Counted from the first letter of the stretch, positions 11,690-23,789 are shown. The stretch: DNA of 64,000 bases from Heterobilharzia americana (GCA_944470555.2 OX104128.1:40035920-40099919), one strand, 5' to 3'. Translations and numbers: made by a program. Notes: generated from the sequence alone by a model not told the origin.

Positions 11690-12430
11690 TGAACTTCAAA
11701 AAAGCGTTCTATTAGTTGCCCCACAACCGCCTAATCGTTAAGGCGAAATCATACTGTTTCCAGGACCCGTTACTATCCTGGCTAAGGACATCTTTGGATG
11801 GTCGCCTTTAAGTGGTAAAACTCAGTAACCGCTGCCCCTCTAATATACCTTTACAAAGTAGTGTCGTCCAGGGTAGTGCGCCAGGACCATCACCTTTTAC
11901 TAATCTACTCAGACGATGTCTGTAGCGTTATCAGATGTGGCACAACTTGCCTCTTCGCAGACGACTTGAAGATTGTCTGCGGCTTTCTTTGCGCGGCGCT
12001 AACACAAGGTTTATCTCAAGTGCTAGACGACCTGAGGAGATTGTCCACATAGCTCATGACCTGGGAGCTCCCTTTAAACCCGAATAAAGGTGGCATCCAC
12101 TGTTTCAGTAAATCCCACCCGGAAGAAACACTACATGTTGGTGACATGCCACTGACAATATTTAATGCTGTGAAAGACTTCGGCATCACCTACCCCAGGA
12201 GTTTGACTTTTGTCTGGTACGCAGACCCAGTAGTTCCCAGAGGCAGAAGACTCAGAGGTCTTCTACACAGCAGCATGCTCACACCTAATGCAAAACTTAC
12301 GCTGCATAGGGCTGTGGTTCGCCCAGTATCGGAGTATTGCACAGTCATCTACGGCAGCGTGGAAGCGTCCGATAGCATTCCAGCTGAGAACATCCGGCGA
12401 AACCACTTATTGCCTACTTATACATAACGA
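11690..12430 (+). pseudogene. CR1-like reverse transcriptase, second type (D2)
   Basis: Plus-strand RT remnant. Around 11690-11860 it reads LNFKKAFY..PHNRLIVKAKSY and then VVQGSAPGPSPF after a frame change. The frame 11861-12052 holds LFADDLKIVCGF with the catalytic F-A-D-D intact. The frame 12056-12427 holds the following conserved blocks (LPLNPNKGGIHCFSK; GDMPL; VKDFGITYPRSLTF; VVRPVSEYCTVIYGS). This is a jockey/CR1-type order, distinct in sequence from D1. At least two frameshifts and a TAG at 12050-12052 split it. No endonuclease was recognised upstream. Confidence 0.75.
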
Positions 12431-12747
12431 AGGACATCCTTGCGAAGTAAGGTGCAAAAACTGGAACCAGAATAACTCTGTCTGAGATGCCTGAAGCCCA
12501 ACTTGACCTTTCTATTTCTTTTTATTCGATGAATCCAGCCGTGCCATCACCTTTAATTCAATGCAAGCACATGGCCATCGTAGCGACGAAAAAGCCATTC
12601 CCAAAAGTAAGTATCGTGCATAACTCTGATGTGGATTTTTCATTGCTCAGTATGTTACGCTGGGGAATAAACTCACCTCTGCAAGAAACATTACGGTTGG
12701 CAAAAGGAAAAAGGGTTTGTCAAAAGAAATTTTATGGTAGTATGTGA
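12431..12747. other. Short unassigned stretch
   Basis: Contains an 86-codon plus frame (12487-12747) that I do not recognise and that runs into the truncated LINE B3 at its right end. Probably either the tail of the CR1-like element D2 or unrelated sequence. Confidence 0.3.
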
Positions 12748-13075
12748 TACAGGCAGATGGCCAGAAAGAATAAGCAACAAGAAATCTGGCTGGCAACGAA
12801 CCAACCAAGAACATATCGCTCAACAAATATGCAGTGGCAGGAAGTGGAGATGGATCGGGCATGCACTGAGAAGACCATTCGGAGACATCATGCGCCAGGC
12901 CAGGCACTCGAGCGGAACCCAGATGGGAAATGACGACTTGGGTGTCCGAGGTGATAGTGACATGGAGGAGATGGTGTGAGGGGGGGAAGTGAGAGCTTGT
13001 GGGCTTGTGAGCTTGTGTGGACTGAGGTCCTATGTTCCACTAGGAACCCAAAGGATAAACGACGAATGATGGGAT
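12748..13075 (+). mobile_element. RTE-like LINE, family B copy 3 (B3), 3' end only
   Basis: Closely matches the last ~330 bp of B1 (from about 9680) and the same region of B2: WPERISNKKSG, then RKWRWIGHALRRP and the terminal codons. It starts abruptly in mid-RT C-terminus, the usual 5' truncation of LINE insertions. Its 3' end near 13075 is degenerate compared with the A/T tails of B1, B2 and B4. Confidence 0.8.
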
Positions 13076-13578
13076 ACGGGAGTACTGGCGACGGGTCCTG
13101 AGATAATTCGAAATATAAAAGAGGCCTGGCGACGTGGCTGACTGACTGGTAGACTGGCTCCATTTCTTCCACCACGGCTATAAGCGGTATGCAAAGATGC
13201 AGGGAAATGCCCACAACTTTATCTTCAACAGGGCTTCAGCATTATTCACGGAGCTACTAGGAGCGATAATAATAATATTTATTCCTGAATATATAGGCTG
13301 ACACCATTTTTACGGGTATGATTAAGTTTCTATACAAATTACACGTCTTCGTAAGAAGTAATATCAATCCCCACCTATTGGCACCGGAAGATGTAGGTGC
13401 TGCATGTTCACATAATGGAACATCCCAGCAGAATAAATATGCAGAAGTATGTGGAGCAATATAGCGGCCATGGCGGACACATGTTGAGTTTTACGTGAAC
13501 GAGCAGAAATAGAACTTTTCATCGCGGAGGTGATATGTATAGTTACCAATATTATTTATCGCTGTATGTACAGCATAC

Positions 13579-13797
13579 CTTGACATTTCAATGGACCTGG
13601 AGATGTATTTCTTTCCAATGATACATAGAATTTACTTTGATACTTCCTTCTATGCACAAGATATTCCAAATGAAAACGCTTGAGTAGTTTGGCCAGTATT
13701 GCTTCCTTAGACTGAGCTTCCTCAGTTTCTCCCCATTTTTCCTTAAATGATGCTGTTAAATATTCACTAAAAATGGCTTTCACTGCTGTCAGACAGT
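13579..13797 (-). CDS. Possible internal exon of an unrecognised gene
   Basis: A minus-strand open segment of 219 bp bounded by a plausible acceptor (TATGTTTTTAG just before 13797) and a strong donor (CAAG|GTATGC after 13579). The exon starts and ends in the same codon phase. The encoded 72 or so residues are charged and look protein-like (for example LTASFKEKWGETEEA and KRFHLEYLVHRRKYQSKFY). I do not recognise a family, and no matching neighbour exons were found within a few hundred bases. A chance open frame cannot be excluded. Confidence 0.3.
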
Positions 13798-13873
13798 CTA
13801 AAAACATAGCAAGAGTTCGACGTTCAACTCAAAGTGCACTATTTTTTATGATGTGAAGTGTTTTTTCTTTCAG

Positions 13874-13989
13874 GCTGGGGATTTCTACCACCTGGGATAA
13901 AAAAGAGACGATGCAAGACAAACATTACCAAAGATTTCCCACCACTAAATGTTATAACCGTTTCTGTAAAAAATGATGTGCATCTGTAA
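13874..13989 (+). CDS. Possible terminal exon of an unrecognised gene
   Basis: Preceded by an excellent acceptor (TGTTTTTTCTTTCAG ending 13873). The open frame runs 38 codons to TAA at 13987-13989 and reads WGFLPPGIKKRRCKTNIT and then KDFPPLNVITVSVKNDVHL. It lies only 77 bp from a candidate exon on the opposite strand (13579-13797), so at most one may be real unless two genes overlap here. No family recognised; no upstream exon located. Confidence 0.25.
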
Positions 13990-14002
13990 ATCCAGGAATG
14001 AA

Positions 14003-14025
14003 TTACTATTATTATTATTATTATT
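14003..14025. repeat. (ATT)n microsatellite
   Basis: About seven ATT units directly after the candidate exon end at 13989. Confidence 0.9.
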
Positions 14026-14026
14026 G

Positions 14027-15090
14027 AGGTGACGGATCTGATGGTGGGGACTTATGGAAATCACCCCTATCGGTGAGGTGGTCAAGAATGGATGAAGTCT
14101 CTGGATGTACGACGACATATCACAACAAAGGCTACGAATGACGATGGGTGTCTGGTGACCACGGTGACAACCTCTAACCTCCTCCCCGTCATCTCAGCCA
14201 CCACATTTGGCCAAGAGGGTAGAGGCTAAAGGAGAAGAAAGGAAGATGGTGCGTGGAACAGGTAAAGTGGCGACAAACTAAGACAATACAGAAATGCTCA
14301 ACAACAAGAGAAGATAACAGATCTGATGGTGGTGACCTATGGTAACCACCTCCTATCCAAGGTCATTGGATCGAGTATGCTCTCTACGCCTTCCTTCTTT
14401 TTGAGATTGTACTATCTTCCTCCTCCCCTACCCCAACTAGCTAGGCACTTAAATAGATGTCAACATTCCCCAAACGGCTGGGTTGCAATGAGATCCGTGT
14501 CGGAGACATGAAATCCTATGCCTGCAACTTGAACAGGAACTGGGGTGATTAAAGACTTCAACAGATCTCTGGGCATTTTTATTCCTGCATAAGAATCGAT
14601 TATCGATAACCACCTTACAAAAGAAGCCACAGATGAAGCCAGTCATAGAAATATATCTCGTAAATTAGGCAGCGGCAGTTGACGTGAGTATTTTCAGTAG
14701 GATTTTTCATTCTTATAAAGGTTATGCAGGAACTCTCTGCTGAATGAATGCATACAAACTTCGTTTTACACGTTGTGGCCTTTACATGTGTCTTCTGATC
14801 AGTGTTCGGATGACGTGCGGAAGAGACAGAAAATACAAGACACTGACCGCAAGTCTTGGAGTTTAGTGACATCAGTATTCAGCCAAGATACACTTCATGC
14901 TCTGTGGGAATTGAGAGAAGGTGAGGTTACCTAGTATCAAAAGCTGCAATGTCGAGTGTTGCATTTAGCCGCATTACGTTGACCAGGTAGAATTTCAGCT
15001 TGCATACACTACATTCCATTAGACCCAGCATATTCCTTACGCCTTCCCTCTTTTTGAGATTATACTGACTATCTTCCCCCTACCTTACGC
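14027..15090. repeat. Locally duplicated segments
   Basis: Two short homologous pairs occur here. 14030-14070 and 14315-14355 share a GATCTGATGGTGG core with similar flanks. 14378-14440 and 15028-15085 share TACGCCTTCC...CTTTTTGAGATT followed by a pyrimidine-rich stretch. They look like pieces of one diverged repeat unit scattered within 1 kb. Confidence 0.5.
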
Positions 15091-16880
15091 ATACTCACCA
15101 AAGCTCTTACTGGCTCTCGAATGCTGACCGGAGTCATCTTTCTTCGCCATTCGTAATACACCTTAAACCCGGACATGGGAAATAAACCATACAAAACTCC
15201 AAGTGCATTCTAAAAGTAGATTTAGAGGACAAACGTCTGCGTCCCATTCAGGTTTAGGTTAGGTATTGGGAATCTGCAGCGTTTCTGTGAAGCGGTTGAA
15301 CTGTGCTTCAGAATGCTATGTTGAACCTTCCAGCAAACTGTCTTACGAGGTTATTAACAAACCACACTCCTCGAAAGGTGACTTCACTTACCGTCGTCTT
15401 CTTCTCGCTGTCGTGCTTAATAAGATTAGACAATTTCCGAGTACTGAACAACAATGACGTCTCCTCCATGTCTCTCACCTTTTCCACCCACCACTACTCG
15501 CGACTGACACGGAGACACGCATATTCTGGTTTCGCGTGTCGTGGCCACAAACCGCTTTCGGATGTCACGTATATTAACTGCAGAATGTTTTCCGATAGGC
15601 TGCAATGTGTGGGGTAACTAACTGATCTACTGGTCTTCGAACCTGACAACTCCTGGATTATGGACTTCCTATCTGAGGTGAGGTGAATGTGACATTTCCA
15701 AAACAACAAGCTTCAGTAAGTTGTTTTAAGGGAATTGTTCCAATTCTCTTACTTTTTCTGCCATGACAGTGAAAAGCAGAAGACATGCAGGTCAATAATG
15801 CGTACATAATCCGAAAATGCGAATATGCAGTTGGTGGCCGGTGATGGTTTGTGCGCGATGTCATGGCGAGAGTGGGCTTGAACGAAGTGGTTAGTTTATT
15901 AATTGGGTGATAAACACAACACAACATTGGTGGAACTGAAGAAATGAAAATCAGTCTTGGCGACCGTTACTGGCCAACAGCAAATGGAAAAGAGTTGGAT
16001 TATGTTCAGAAACGGAAGAACTTGGCATTGACGCTAATTCACTACTTCGAAACGTCTGTGAGGTTGAATTTGCCCATGGCAACAAAATCCTGTTTATTGT
16101 TTCCTCTACCCAGAGCGTCTGGTATTTCTGACGGTTACACATTTAGGATCCGGACTCATTTGTAGCGTTGCACCCAGTGAGACAGCTCGTGTTTAAAAAT
16201 GCGGAAGCACTTTAACGTGGCCAAGGAGTTAACCAAAAGCTAGTGATTAGTCATTCTCACCAGTTTTACGAGGGTCGTCGAGAGCGGCCCTATCACTACA
16301 GCGTAAATTCTTCGGGACAGCGGGCTTTCTTTGCAGGCTTCCAATAGCTGTAATAGTGAATTCGAAACTACTGACCACGTAAAGTGTTACTGTGGGAAAC
16401 TCACTACGTTACCGCTAAGTAAACTAATGGGAGTAGATTTTTCGGAATCTCCTCACCTCAGTGGGAGGTGCCAGCCATCCCCATGAACACATAAAAGGGG
16501 AAATCGGTGCTTCTCAGGTACACGAATATGGCAGAATAATATGTGCTGGTAGGCTTATTGCCCTTCCAAATGATGACTGACTTTTCTTTTTTTAAGGAAG
16601 TTCAATACCTTACTTATGTGTGGTAGCCTAACCTAAATATTTTGATTGTTTACTGGGATGTAATTACCTGCGTTTTATAAAACCGAAAGATACAATTAAG
16701 TTGACTTATTGCAATTCATATTAAAAATGCCGCTTAACGAAGTGACCTTCGCAGTTGTTATAACTTTTGCAAATGCCGTGTAGGTTATTCACATATGGAG
16801 GGAGTTCGTACAGTGACGCTAAAATCAAACTCTGTAAGCTTTTCTGCCATTTTACAACTAGAAACACTTTAGTCTTTCAG
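15091..16880. other. Region upstream of the MBF1 exon
   Basis: It should contain an intron and possibly the first coding exon of the MBF1 gene. I searched by eye for the conserved N-terminus of that family and did not find it. The open frame 15944-16165 (73 codons) lies here but does not resemble MBF1. No repeats recognised. Confidence 0.4.
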
Positions 16881-17273
16881 CGCTGCACAGCGCCGTGGTG
16901 ATCATATCGAGACACACAAACGATGGGCTGCCGGTCAAAATAAGCAAAAGACTATTGCCAAAAGCACGAGTAAACTAGAGGAAGAAACAGAAGACCTTCA
17001 CAGTGACTTGGTTGACATAGATGTCGGGAAGATAATCATGCAGGCACGGCAAGAGAAGAATTTGACACAGAAAGATTTAGCAACTAAAATTAATGAGAGA
17101 CAACAAGTTTGTATATCCTTTTTCGTTACTACTTCTTGCAGGTAATTGCTGATTATGAACAAGGCCGTGCACTGAAAAATCAGAATATTCTCTCAAAACT
17201 GGAGAGGGCTTTGGGAGTTAAGCTGCGAGGAAAGGATAAAGGAAAGCCTTTAGGAGGTCCAAAGAAAAGTTGA
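16881..17273 (+). CDS. EDF1: MBF1/EDF1 transcriptional coactivator, 3' part (two exons)
   Basis: Multiprotein bridging factor 1, a conserved nuclear/cytoplasmic coactivator that links transcription factors to TBP and is also known from ribosome-collision responses. Exon 16881-17106 begins after an acceptor (AGTCTTTCAG) and reads [20 protein letters not shown]; a GT-AG intron of 35 bp (17107-17141) follows; exon 17142-17273 reads [20 protein letters not shown] and ends [11 protein letters not shown]...KKS with stop TGA at 17271. The helix-turn-helix core [13 protein letters not shown] straddles the end of the first exon. About 118 residues are visible, against roughly 148 in the human protein, so about 28 N-terminal residues are missing upstream. 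The visible frame has no stop or frameshift, so it looks functional. A pseudogene is unlikely because the intron is present. Confidence 0.95.
17107..17141 (+). other. 35-bp micro-intron in MBF1
   Basis: GTTTGT...CTTGCAG; its removal joins NERQQ to VIADY exactly as expected for the family. Introns of 30-40 bp are known in schistosomes. Confidence 0.92.
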
Positions 17274-17417
17274 TTCGGGTTTCATTTTTGTTACCCTTAT
17301 AGAGTGATATGACTGACCTAACAATCTCATAGTCATGTGTAAATTTAACTCACAGATAGAATTTCTCTAAAACAGGTAAAGTGATGTCACCTGTCAGTTT
17401 CCGTTGTTACTTATCCA

Positions 17418-17423
17418 AATAAA
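17418..17423 (+). promoter_or_regulatory. Polyadenylation signal AATAAA of MBF1
   Basis: Canonical hexamer 145 bp after the MBF1 stop codon; the first such signal downstream. Confidence 0.6.
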
Positions 17424-18034
17424 TACATATGGTACGTTTTGTCTTCGCTTTGTTGGTCAGGACCATTGTATTGTAGTGAAGAAACATGGGCACTTTGATA
17501 AGATAGGGTATTAGCTAGTGTTTAACTATGCTATAGTCTAGATGAGAAATCAGTGTTTGCTTGAATGTAGTCACTGAAGGAGCGGCTACCACTCGTTCCG
17601 GGAGTTGGTTCCTGTCATTAATCCCTCTAGAAGAGTCCCGTACTTCACTGGAAAGCGATTAGACTGTGGCTTGTGGACCTTCTGATGACCTTTAAGATGG
17701 TTAGTTGTATTGTAAGTGGTCGGGTAGATTTTTCTAGTAATATGCGAATTCCTTATCGTTATATGCCTGTAAGCTATGAGTGAGCATTAAGGACTTGATA
17801 TACAGTGGAATTTTGCCACGTGTGAGTATTCGAGTACATTCACTTTTACAAAAGTGTCTTCAGCATGCGGAGTCTAGGATGTGTAGGTTGAATAGGCTTC
17901 CTGTGTTCTAATGGCATACCACATGGTTTCAGAAGATGGAGGGTATTGGGATGCAGTGATAGCATCTACTCCGGAGTTCTTAATTGTTTCTACGAAGGCT
18001 TTCTGTTATGGAGCTGGGTTACTTCGTTTCTGCT

Positions 18035-18073
18035 CAACTGCAGTTCATGACTTCAAATTATGAATTGCAGTTG
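18035..18073. repeat. Inverted repeat / hairpin
   Basis: CAACTGCAGTTCAT and ATGAATTGCAGTTG form a 14-bp stem with one G-T type mismatch around an 11-nt loop. Confidence 0.7.
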
Positions 18074-19130
18074 ATGTTGAAAATACTGCCAGTAACTTGT
18101 GGTGTCTGGATATAGTCGAACTTACCAAGCACCACGTTAACTTTGCTGCTCAAGATATTTCCATTTGGATTTTCAGTTCGGTAAAAAATCACTTTTGTAC
18201 AGCTGCAGTATCACTTACCAGATATTAACGATTCATAATATGCAAGACTGGGTTAGTCACTACTGATTTTTATACATACTGGTGGTTTTAGAGTGATTGC
18301 ATTTTGGTGTAGGTGGTTGTTGTTTCATTATTTTATTGAAGTGATTTAATCTTTCCGACTGATAAATATTCATTCACTTTACATTTTCAAACGTCTAGAT
18401 GATTTTTGAGTTATTGGGCATCTTAATGCTTTGTTTCGTATAAGCTTCCAAAACGGTGAATACAACCATTGTGGTCCAAGCCGAGCAATCCTACAACAGT
18501 TAGTATTCCAATCACTGAGCGTCTAAACAGTACGCACCAGTATGCTTTCTAGGTTCTCTGAGGCCTGCTGAAGATACACAGTATTGTGAATTAGGTAGTC
18601 GGCTTTCAGCTGTGGGGTGGTGGCTTTGCAAACAGTTCGTTTACTAATATTTGGTGATGACCATTGAATATGCAGGAGCTACGTTTTTTCATGTCATTTG
18701 CGAATATGCAACAGATTTCCAGGTACTTTTTCAAACTAAGGTTTTATGTCAGTCACGTTGCAGGATTACTGAACTGTCTAGGGTATATATAGTGCTAGGA
18801 GTTCTAACTCATGTTGGGAAATACATAGGTTTTGTTTACTAACAGAAAGATGTGGAATCACGTTCAACCACTAACAAAGTTCCGTCATTTCAGGTTGATT
18901 CCTGTAGATCAAATAGCAGGATCATTCATCAATTGAAACAGGTTAGAAAGAAAACGCTCAGGTGGCATATAGGTTATCCTTAGTACCAGGATGTTCATGT
19001 TAATCAAAAGACTTTACTCTAGAAGTTGAGCACTCCCAGGCACTTGCGTCTCTTTACTTTATGATAGGTAGTTCATCAACTGTAGGACAAGTAGCATAAC
19101 TTCCGCACTTGACAACTATGTTCTGGTACC

Positions 19131-19337
19131 ATGGAGCATCAACTTTTTGAAAGTCATTGTGATAAGGTGACCCTATCGACCACCTCTGATATCGTATTTA
19201 ACCAATTAGACTCCAAATCTTACCGATATAACGAGATTTCGCTAAGGCGGTATTTACTTAACGATGGTTGTATTGTGGATGTTGTTGACAAGTCTGAGTG
19301 TATACCCGAATCTGTTTTCAAGTTTATCCCTAGATAA
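19131..19337 (+). CDS. Unrecognised 68-codon open frame
   Basis: It starts at ACCATGG, a strong eukaryotic start context, and ends TAG at 19335-19337. The product is mixed in composition with no low-complexity bias (for example YNEISLRRYLLNDGCIVDVV). No domain, signal peptide or membrane segment is visible. It could be a small gene, a first exon read through its donor, or chance. Confidence 0.2.
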   Translation: MEHQLFESHCDKVTLSTTSDIVFNQLDSKSYRYNEISLRRYLLNDGCIVDVVDKSECIPESVFKFIPR

Positions 19338-20299
19338 TCGAGGGGACTGCATTGAATAAAACTCACTGTTATCTTTATAAGTGTGACCGGCCTATTGTTA
19401 GTCAAAGATTGAACTACTTAATATATAATAGCTTCATTAATTAATGATAAAAATACCTGAGGTTATTCACAGACCAACTTTTACCGCAAGCATTCTGGAG
19501 TGTACTTACAATTTCAGTTGCTTACTGACTCTCTGACTTGTATCTCTGATCAAGCATTTCTATTCGAATACGCTTATGGGCAACATCAAGATGATTGTCA
19601 CTTAATCCCACTGAAAACTCACTTAAATGTATTCTCGATACCCTTATCTTTTTACGTACATTTTTTCGAAGATATGATCCAGCTTCACCTACATACACTA
19701 TTTTTTTTCAGTTGCCGAAATTCCTCTTCAGCGACACATGCATTGTACGCATACACATTTTGTTGGTAGTTGCCCTTCTAATTGCTAGTCTGAACCGCAT
19801 GGGTTGTTTAGCTGGGATTCTGGAAGTGCTAATAACCGGTTGTTGGGGACTGTCAATCACAGGCCCAAAAACTGGTCAAAACTAAGCACATGTACCCATT
19901 CTTCATCACCTTAAGAACTTTAAGTACGTAGTTAGTCATTCAGAAGAGTACTTTTGTGAACTATGCATAACATAAACCACGTGAGTTCTGTGAAATAATT
20001 AAAAATCATGATGACTCAATGATTTGTAATGATGCAACATAGGTAAGTTTTGAAACTTTATGGATGAAGAACATTTTCACCTAGATAACTTTGAGTATTC
20101 TGCAAATTTTATTGTCTAAGATTATTCTGTGATTGTTAACCGTCTTGGGCCATCTTTGTTGCTTGCACTAGAGATGTATGGTTATCAGCTCCGTCATTGG
20201 GCTTTTTTCGCTTGTTTAATTCGGCATTTAATATACGGGCGTTACAATTAGTAGAGTTCTAGATCTATTCACTAACGACAACACAGTTATTCGCGTATA

Positions 20300-20850
20300 G
20301 TGGCATCACTATGTGAACACTGTTGAGGTGAGGCGAAGGGTACTAGGCAAGACAGGCAAGTCGATTGATAAGGTTGTGAACCCCAGTCGACTGAGATAGC
20401 CTGAACATGTGTTGCGCTTGCTGATCCGTCGCCTACCTCGATATGCCATGCTGCTGGAAGTTGGATTAGGTTGGGTAAGGGTTCAGAGTGACCAGACAAA
20501 GACTTGACATCAGTGCATGAAGTCTTTGACTGATCTGAGTTGTGTGGGAGAAATATAGACTCCCTATTTGAGGTCCCTGAGGCGAAAAGAATCTATGGGT
20601 AAGGACATGGCTGAGAATCGGTCACAATGGCCCAGATATATTCCCTCCTTGACATCCAAAACTTGAATATTTGCATTAACTGTTATCTTCAGGTTTTCTG
20701 TCCTGTCACACAACTCTGACTACTTTGATATAATTTTTTTCTATCCACCTGTTCTTTATATGCTACTGTAAAGTGTGACAACTTGAGCCGATGCACTTGT
20801 GGGCGAGATTCTACGTTGATTTTATCTATCGGTCTGTCTGGAATAATATC
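20300..20850 (+). mobile_element. RTE-like LINE, family A copy 5 (A5), 3' end only
   Basis: Reads, on the plus strand, VEVRRRVLGKTGKSIDKVV, then a region ending MAENRSQWPRYI at about 20640, which is the C-terminus of the family A polyprotein. The 3' untranslated part to about 20850 matches the end of A2 on the other strand (29715-29800). The coding segment contains stops. A 5'-truncated insertion, the only plus-strand family A copy here. Confidence 0.8.
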
Positions 20851-21599
20851 CGATAGTTAACTTGTGATCAGTTAAACAGTGTAAAGAAGAAAAATATTCT
20901 CCCATCAGTAGTTTACCACTGTACTTTACTCAGTGCTGAGAACGTTTTTGGAAATAGTGCTGTAGTGGTCAGTTGTAACCTAATAGCTTAGTGGTGCTGA
21001 CTAGAATTTCCAAAAGAGCATGTTTCATCGCTGTTGCAAATACGCCTTACTGATAAATTTCAACTAATACAAAACCTAGAGCATTCTACCGACTGATTGC
21101 TAACATAGTACATGATATTGTCATGCTACTTAGCTTAGTGGTTATGTTGCAGACGTAAGCGGTAAACTTCAGTTCATGTTAACACTTCAGATTTGACAGT
21201 TACATTAACATCAGGTAACCAACTCATGTGTGGTCTGAAATGCTTCGCTCTTGTCAGAACAACTCATGAATGAAGATAAAAAAGTTTCTCTTTCTGGAAA
21301 CACCTTTGTATTCCTCAGTTTTAATTGCTAGTACTTACTGTTACTGTTTACGAGTTCAGTCTTTATATTCGGGTATGGGAACTAATTTTTATAAGTAAGG
21401 GGTTTAGTTACAGTCAGTCGAATAGCTATTATCTTCTCTGGTGACTGATGAAATCTATGACGCAGTCGGTCTTTGTTTTAGTATTCTAATTTTCTTCAAT
21501 CATGATTATCAACATAGGATCAAGCATTAATGCATAGCGGTTCGAGTTCTCACACTTCATATCATCATATCAAGAAGGAAAATAAGATGAAAATTAGGG
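20851..21599. other. Intergenic, nothing recognised
   Basis: AT-rich sequence between two family A LINE copies. No gene or repeat identified. Confidence 0.4.
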
Positions 21600-21671
21600 G
21601 AATACAGAAGAATTGGTCAAAAGTAGTAAAAGAGAGGAAGAAGAAATGAGATGCTGAGTTCAGTATAGCGA

Positions 21672-22624
21672 TTAAGTTTGAGACAACGTAAGGATATGTC
21701 TACGCCACTGACTTCGATTCTGGGCCGTATCACCTAGGGTCTCCAACCACTGGTCTGTATTGTCACTTGGACGCCAACCGGCTAGTCTGCATCTCCCTAC
21801 ATGACTCAGTCCAATAATTAAAGACCATGCACTGAGGTTATGTTTTAATCTGACCACACTGAGCCTTTTTCCAGCTTGAATCTACTTTAGCTAACATTGC
21901 GTGACGAGGTAGAGGCTAACTAGGTGAGCATAACGACGCATACCTCCCTGATACTGTACACACTTGATTTCTGTGTTACAGACGTGACACCACGATACAC
22001 AGCCTAGGCTACGAAGGCAATAGTGGTCAAACACCTGAAGCGTTTTCACTTCCTCTATTTTTAATGGCCATAATTCACAGCCATGCAGTAGGATAGAGCA
22101 AACTTCAGTGCAGTACACACGACCCTTAATAAACAATGGGTATTGCGGTGGCGCCACAGTTGGCGTAAGTTGGCAAAAGCCAGTCGAGCCTTTTGTATCC
22201 GTGCAGAGATTTTGTCGATCAGTGACCCATAAGTGCTGATCCGACTTCTTAGTCGAATGAGATGGTCGACGACTTCACTCTCTATTGTTATCCAGGGCAC
22301 CACAGAAGGCCAGTTCTGGAACAACGATTTGCATTCAGGTGACGATAGACGCATCCTAAGTATTTCCAAATTTCCACTCAAGTTGTCCAGAAGACTGGGC
22401 ATCTTGTCAACGTCTTCACCTAACAGGACTATGTGATCTGAGAATTCTAGATCTACCAAGGATTCTTCTGTGGTCAGATCAATTCCTGTGTAGTCAAATG
22501 ACATGGAGGAGACCTCAGTAAAAGTGTTTGTGATGAGATTTAGTAAAAATGGAAAGCGTGAGAGTCCTTGATGGACACCACTTGATGTATTCGGCTCACC
22601 TGACAATTCACCATACGCTGTCAC
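21672..22624 (-). pseudogene. Reverse transcriptase C-terminal half of LINE A3
   Basis: The longest RT frame of family A in this window (187 codons, 22624-22061). In order: GELSGEPNTSSGVHQGLSRF, LVDLEFSDHIVLLGEDVDKM, LIDKISARIQKARLAFANL, then in the next frame CSILLHGCELWPLKIEEVKT, and finally a terminal segment with GDTAQNRSQWRRHI. The catalytic F-A-D-D reads F-S-D-H at 22444-22433, so the enzyme is dead. At least two frameshifts. Confidence 0.8.
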
Positions 22625-23789
22625 ATGCCCATGGGTGTTTGAGTAAAGAGCGTTCGCTAGAGGGGTTTACTCGTTCAGTGCCCCTTTCAGTGAGGGACAC
22701 TATCACAAAATCTGTCGATCAGCAAAGTTGAATGCCTTCTTCAGGTCAAGAAATGCAGCAAATGACATACGTCGGCAAGTACGCCTGTGTTCCAGAACCT
22801 AGTGGAGTGTAAATATCTGGTCAATACAACCACAATCAGGCCAGAAACCTTGTGGATTTTCTGTTCTTGAGCTCCACTTACACGTCAGATGATAACATAA
22901 CTCAGAATCTTAGATCCTATGTTCGTCAGTCTGATTCGTTTGTGATTATAGCAAGAGGGCTTCTCGCCTTCCTTGGAGACGCAGTTAATGATTGAAACTA
23001 GAGGAGATCAGATATGACTCCCACATACTAGTTAGCACTTTAGTTAGCCTGACGGAAATTTCTCGGTCACTCTCCTGAACTACCTCTGAAATTAGTCCAT
23101 CTGGTCCTGCTGCTTTTCCGCGTTTCAGGTTATCTACCGCTTTCTCGACTTCTGCGATTGTTGGAGGTCCTACCTAAATGTTTCACTCAGGCTCCGACCG
23201 AGTAGTAGGAGACGAAATAGTAGCTGGAGGCCAGTTGAACTGTTTCTCGAAGCATTCTGCCCATCCTTCCAGTCATCTCCATTGCGAGCGAATCATGGAT
23301 CCATGCCTAGCTGTAGTCTTACTAATCACCCACCTTCCCTCCGCAGTTATCTGAGCACAGTTGTATTAAGCGATCACCTTTATCTGTTCGTTCAGGAATA
23401 ACCGCGCTTGGGTCGTGTATGCATATCTCGAAAACGCAGCACACAGCCATGGCCCGAGTTGCTAGAGTTTTGGCTAGTGAAGCTTGTTAGACGATTTGGT
23501 GGGTGGTGCTGACATTAAAAATTCCAATACGTAATTTGGAGTGCAGTTTCAGGAGACCTAAGATGCTGTTATGTGAATTCAGGTTGTTGTCGAGAGCTGC
23601 AGAGCTGAGAGAAATTAAAGATGATGTAGGATTATCGATCGAGAGACGTGCAGGGAAATTAGAATGTAGGAATGTGAAAGGTGGAGAGTGATCTGGAGGC
23701 GCTTGAGTGGTGATAGAGTTGTGAGGGTAGTTGACAATTCCCTGCCATCCACACTATGCAGGTCTAGTTCTTTTCGAAGTACCCGAAAA

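Larger units (their letters stand above)
17424..20299. other. Intergenic region
   Basis: AT-rich sequence with no recognised element. It contains a near-perfect hairpin (18035-18073) and one open frame with a good start context (19131-19337). Confidence 0.4.

Noticed and set aside
15944..16165. First exon of MBF1
   Set aside because: It is the nearest long open frame upstream, but none of its three frames matches the conserved N-terminus of the family and no fitting donor was found.
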